Assembly: GCA_014058105.1 (NCBI GenBank)
Contig: JACGCM010000552.1
Coordinates: 1 to 64,000, forward strand
Reading direction: 5' to 3'
Length of the DNA stretch: 64,000 nucleotides
Source: Kingdonia uniflora
Lineage: Eukaryota; Streptophyta; Magnoliopsida; Ranunculales; Circaeasteraceae
The notes under the pieces are model-generated. The model searched no databases, was not told where the DNA came from, and saw only the letters and a list, made by a program, of their open reading frames with translations. Of this stretch, positions 59,040-64,000 are shown in pieces (the stretch's first letter is position 1; the number at the start of each line of letters is the position of its first letter). Both the position numbers and the translations under genes were made by a program.

Positions 59040-61165
59040 AGAAGGAAACAAATAAGAGGAACTAAGGTTGGTTAATATTATTTCAGCTGATGCAGTTAAA
59101 GATTGTCTTGGTTCCTTCCACAGTCTTACAAGACTTGAAGCAAACCACTTGAAATAAGCTATGTACTTCTCTAGTGTTAAGGCTGAAACTAAGGATATGA
59201 TGTGCTCTATACATGGGTTCTCTGAAGATGTGCTTCCTTTCAAATACTTTGGGTTTCCCCTCATCTCTACAAGGCTGAAAGCTAAAGATTGCAACCCTCT
59301 TATTGATAGAATGACTGAGAATCAACCTGTGGACAAATAGATTTATGTCTTATGCTGCTAAGCTCCTACTTCTTAATTTTGCCTTTCTTAACATTCATAT
59401 GTACTAGATTAATGTCTTTAAACTCCCTAAGCTTATCATTGATAGGCTAGAGTATATTTGTTCCAAGTTCCATTGGAATGGGCATGATACTAGCAGGAGA
59501 ACAATTCCCATTTCATCGAATGAAGCTTATTATCCTCTTAAAGAACGTGTGTTGAGGATTAGAAGGCATAAGGTGTGGAATGAGGCTTTCATCATGAGGC
59601 AGACTTTCAGGATTGCTTATAAGGGGAAGGAGTACTTGGAGTATCTGGGTGGAAAATAACCTTATCAAAGGCAGAAACTTTTGGACTCTCAAGATTCCCC
59701 AAGATTGTTCTTAGGCATGGAGCACTATTCTTCAGTTCAGGCCACAGTCTGAAAAGTTCATTTTACACCTCATTGGTAATGGGCAGAAAACCAGATTTTG
59801 GTTGGATCCTTAGCATAAGAGTGGCATTCTTAGGTTCAATGTTCCCTAAAGTCTATATTTTAACTCTCACCTCTACCTTATTGCTAAGTTTCTAAAGTCA
59901 TAGCCAATGATCAGTGGAGTATAACCCCTCATCTTAACTATGAAGTGAGTGATATCATCAAAGATCTTCCTATGGTGTCAAATTTGATGAAGATAAAATT
60001 ATATGGTCTCCTTCAAAAGGTGAATTCTCAGTGGCTGCAACTGTGCAGAAGCTCAGAGCCATGAGAACTGTTGATCATATATATATATGAATTATGTTGG
60101 TCCACCCATATTGTGCCTAAGCAAGGTTTTACTACTTGGAGAATGCTCAAGGGTGTTCTTGCCACTCAGGATTTCCTTGTGAGAAGGAGAGTACTCAATG
60201 TATCCCCCTGCCCCTTTTGTAATCTTGAACCTTGAAAGTACAGGCCACCTGTTCATGGACTGTAGTTATGTCAACCAGTTTTGGAAGAGGGTCCTGCACA
60301 AATCCAATTTCATGAGATAAATCCATGGGCTTGACAGTGAAGTGGATTGGCTTGTTTCCCTCAAAAACTCATAAATTTGCTATGTTATTGCGAGTTCTGC
60401 CTTTTCTTCGTTTGTTTTTCATATCAGGAAAGCAAGGAATGGCATTGTCTTCAGAAATGAATGGTGCCTGGTTGATGTGTTCTTTAAAATTTTGTCTTTT
60501 GATGTCTCTACTAGACTGAGACGGTCTATTAAAAAGATTACGAATAGTGCCCAGCCTAGAGATTTGTGTCACGCATGGGATCTTGACTAAGAGAGCTTAC
60601 TGCTAGTGGTCTTCACGTCCTAAAGGCATAATAATGCTTAACATTGATGGCTCTTTGGGAGACCAAATGGGGGATATGGAGGCATCTTTAGAGATAGTCT
60701 TAGTCAATGCATCTTCATTTATAGTGGAGCTACTAAAGGGTTGTATGTGGTGCACCAAGAGATGTTTATTATATATAGAGGCTTGTTGTTCGGATCGCAT
60801 AGAGGTATGACTGACATCTGCATAGACACCGACTCTCTGCTTATAATCTCTTACATCCAAGATGATTGTTCCTCCCTGGACAAGTTATCACATTCTAAAG
60901 GCCATCAAGAGGATTATAACTACATTAAGCTCCTAGTATTTTTCAAGTTTTTGGGAAACCAATAGATGTGTGATTATATGGTTTATCTTATTACTGTAAT
61001 AAGTGAGAGTATCTTCTTCCTTAGCAGCCTACCTCCAGAGTTAACTATTTCATTAGGGGAGGATGGTAGTGGAAATAAATACCTTAGACGGTAATACTTC
61101 CTATACATTTATTCACTTTGGTTCATGGGTAACTGCCTAAACCCTAGCTTGCCTTGACAAAAAAA
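59040..61165 (+). mobile_element. LINE, copy 2 (in the duplicated HGPRT intron)
   Basis: Counterpart of 33430-35522, with the same truncation point, domain remnants and A-run (61159-61165). Copy-specific changes include a shorter TTGATGAA stretch near 59985 and an insertion near 60970. Confidence 0.85.
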
Positions 61166-63441
61166 TAGTCATTTAAATTGGAAGTTCTACCAAAAATATA
61201 AATTGCAGTTATTACATCTGATGTAGCTAAAACTATCATAATCGAAATGTGTTTACACTCCCGAACCTAGTAGGATAATTACGATCCATTGATCGCCTTA
61301 TCGCATTAAAATTTGGCATAACATACCCTCTAGATGAAATTGTTTAGATATTAATCCCACCCCCTGCATTTTCAATGAAAATATGCTATATCATTCGTAT
61401 AATGGTATCTTCTGATTTATATGACAGGATTCTTTAGATTAGTCAAACAACCATGAGGAGCCCTTTCCTTAAAGTTCAATGATCTTATTGGTAAATAAAT
61501 GCCTACTCACCTATCTAACTTTCAACTTAACCGAAACACCCTTCTTTTCGCGCTCTATCAGTCCATTTGATCTCCACCCCATTGAGCTATATTAGCATAA
61601 GAATCTTAAATGCTTTCAGTAGGTCTAGGTTATACTAATATTATGTAGGCGTTCCGCAAGAGTGAGATGTGGCACTTTGTTATCTCAGAGAAGTGAAATT
61701 CCTCCCGAAAACTCTCAAAACCCTACTTATCAAAAAGAAGAAAAAAACCCCTATCACTGAAATGTTACCTTTTCACCTGCTTGAAGTTTCTCCAGAGATC
61801 GGCACAACCTTCTCTAATACTAAATACCTAATATAAAGCCCAATCTTTCATTGGATGGCATATTTTTCAAAAACCCCTCCATAAATCTTCAAAAAAAAAC
61901 TTGCAATAGTGCAATCATGTGATGAATTTTCTTTCCCAAGTTCGTATGCAATCAACTCAATGCAGTTCTCTTACAATCTTGAAAATCCCTTTTCTATATT
62001 CTCTCTTTGTATCGTTTCCTTTCGCATATGCAACGTAACCTACTTCGTGTTGATTATGAGAAGACTATTAAGACGGATTGTTGAAATTTCATGGAATCTC
62101 ACTTCATGATGCTCCCATCTTCCAATATCGCATGATATAAGTGACTTTCACCTTATTTGAAGAGTTATGACCAGAAATGTGTCTTATGTTGAAAGCATTC
62201 ATTTAAATATCGTGGTGACCGATGTTGACGGGTATTCGACGATGGTTACTTTGCACACAGTGATAGTGCAATGATTCCCTTGGATTTCCTTTGGATTACA
62301 ATCGTACTGCAGGGATCACTTGGAACGTCACTGAATTGTGTATAACTCATTCCTTTAAATTGTTATCTTCATTCTTCAATTCCATTTCCCTGAAAAATCA
62401 AAGCACTACATGGCCAATTAGAATTTCACAGTTATCTATATATGTTGATCCTGCTTATCTATTTCATTATGTTTAAGCCTTGGGTGATATCCCGACTTTT
62501 ATTTGGTTGTCTTCCCTTGCAACAATCAAGCAAACCCTAGCAACTTAGATTATTAACATCGTTTTTCAGAGCGACGGCCGTGCCATTTTCCATCTTCGGG
62601 CATGTAATAATTCCGCTCCACAATCTCTTTGTTCAGGCTTAGGTCCCTTTTGAAGCTGTATCAAGCATCAAGCCAAACGTAGTAAAGAAACTCTCTATTT
62701 TTCACCCTTTTCATCTCAATCTTCCATCATTTTAAATAGGGAGAAGGTAGTAGTACAAGTCGAGCTTGTTTTTGATTTACGTTGCTGGAACACCTTTGGC
62801 TTTTAAAACTTATGCATACAGAACTACCTTCTCTTTTAATCTTTGACAAGGAGACCTAGAAGCCAATTTCTGCAAATTCATGGTTCAAATATCCAATTGT
62901 AAAGAATTAGGTTAGACCCTTCAAGATATTCCTAGCCCTAAAGTTGTCATTTACCTTGATACCAATCAGATTATGGAGCACATGTAGTGCGCTTTTGAAG
63001 AAAAAAGTCCAACAATATCAGGACCTATTTCCTTATATTTTATTAATTGCTCATTGCCGTTGTTTTCGGTAGCTCTTGCTTTATTAGTTTAGATTGATAG
63101 AGGAACAAGAAATGATTTGTCATAGTGTTTGATATCGCTACAGGGTTTGAATGGTTACGGCTTATCTGGTTTGAATGGTTATGGGTGACTTAATTTCTGG
63201 ACAAGATAGTGACTACTTGGATAGACATATAGGTATTCTTATGTGGAGCGGGTATTGGGTATAACAGCTTGCAGGAAAAATTAATATTTGACGTCTTGTT
63301 GTTCTACTTCACAAGGCATGCCAAAGCAAGTTTAAGTAACTGGGAGATTTTACAGGAGACATAATGGACATGTCGATTGTAATATAGGTTGTCAAGCATA
63401 TTTGATATTTAAATATGATATTTGCAACACTGTATTGATAC
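61166..63441. other. Remaining part of duplicated block copy 2
   Basis: Counterpart of 35523-37790 with scattered substitutions and small indels. No gene is recognised. Confidence 0.45.
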
Positions 63442-64000
63442 TGTTACACATGTATTTAGGAATGTAATGAAAAAGAACAAAAAGGAAATAAAAAACCGTG
63501 GATTGAGGCTTGCAGTCACAGTAATTTCCTTAAGGCAGATTTTACCCTGCGTATGGTGCTTCACAGATAATGGCGCCTGTCTCTCGAGATACAGTGATCG
63601 AATCGTACAGACTTGAAGCACTCAAGTCGATACGCCTGTCGAACTTCTGTGATATTACTCTCAAGAAAGAAGCAATGAAAAAGGAAATGAGATTCAGGTA
63701 TTTTTTTGTGTACTCAAACAATGCCAAAAATGGTTGTTTACAGAGTAGAATATGACTAATCAAAGCACCTGTTGGCAGGGTTGTGGCCCAAGAAATACCT
63801 CTGTGGAGAGTTGTAACTCTTGAAGAGAATTACCAACTCTTGAATAAACACCACCAAAATGACTAAGTGTAAACTAGAAATCCCATGAGCCCATGACCCA
63901 AGGCCCCAAGGCCGAATCATAGACTTATAAAATAGTTTAAGTGGGTCATGGGTCGGGTCGTACAAGCAAGCCCATGGGCGTCCCCATATAGCAAGCCTTT
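63442..64000. other. Unassigned DNA beyond the duplication
   Basis: Similarity to copy 1 stops here. Short overlapping frames on both strands (63409-63763) have no recognisable domain. 63890-63980 contains repeated CCCATG and GGGTCATGGGTCGGGTCG motifs that could belong to the end of an unseen element. Confidence 0.35.

Larger units (their letters stand above)
55739..63441. repeat. Segmental duplication, copy 2
   Basis: Direct copy of 30549-37790, 7.7 kb. It is longer mainly because of about 490 bp between 57350 and 57850 where copy 1 has about 100 bp, and a tandem repeat of about 100 bp at 57040-57245. The left edge lies 77 bp upstream of the RH39-like start codon, so the RH39 promoter must lie in this block. 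Confidence 0.95.

Overview
This is a nuclear chromosome window from a flowering plant, probably a eudicot with large TE-filled introns. Genes have several exons with GT-AG introns, and the recognisable proteins are plant types: a chloroplast TPR protein, a chloroplast DEAD-box helicase, a CC-NBS-LRR resistance gene and a cytosolic purine salvage enzyme. The rest is mostly transposable elements of nearly every plant class. The species cannot be named from the sequence.

Layout. 1-3.4 kb: a defective Ty1/copia element whose RNase H segment is inverted inside it. 4.25-8.84 kb (+): a CC-NBS-LRR pseudogene split by a small TRIM-type element. 10.9-23.3 kb (-): an intact 4-exon SLOW GREEN 1-like gene. 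Its third intron holds nested insertions: a LINE carrying a MULE-type MITE and a non-autonomous LTR element, the latter carrying a hAT element. 23.4-30.5 kb: a 7.1-kb PIF/Harbinger transposon inserted between a TATA-like sequence and the SG1-like start codon, itself carrying a hAT element. 31.4-38.6 kb (-): an intact 3-exon hypoxanthine-guanine phosphoribosyltransferase (HGPRT) gene, with a LINE in intron 1 and an inverted-LTR hairpin in intron 2. 39.2-55.7 kb (-): an intact 9-exon RH39-like DEAD-box helicase gene. Its introns hold a GT90/Rumi-like pseudogene and an antisense proline iminopeptidase fragment. 55.7-63.4 kb: a second copy of the 30.5-37.8 kb block, leaving a 5'-truncated HGPRT pseudogene upstream of RH39.

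The most informative structure is this direct duplication (about 7.2 and 7.7 kb, 25 kb apart). One edge lies a short way upstream of the start codon of two different genes: 77 bp for RH39-like, and about 80 bp for SG1-like once the PIF insertion is removed. Both encode plastid biogenesis factors, and they share about 0.9 kb of upstream DNA, so the duplication may have given them related promoters. SG1-like, HGPRT and RH39-like all lie on the minus strand.

I saw no CRISPR, operon, defence island or wholly unknown protein system. What is new here is architectural: promoter duplication, inverted retroelements, captured gene fragments and nested insertions. Exon boundaries were set by eye from GT/AG sites and reading-frame continuity. 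Gene identities rest on remembered family sequences, not on a search.
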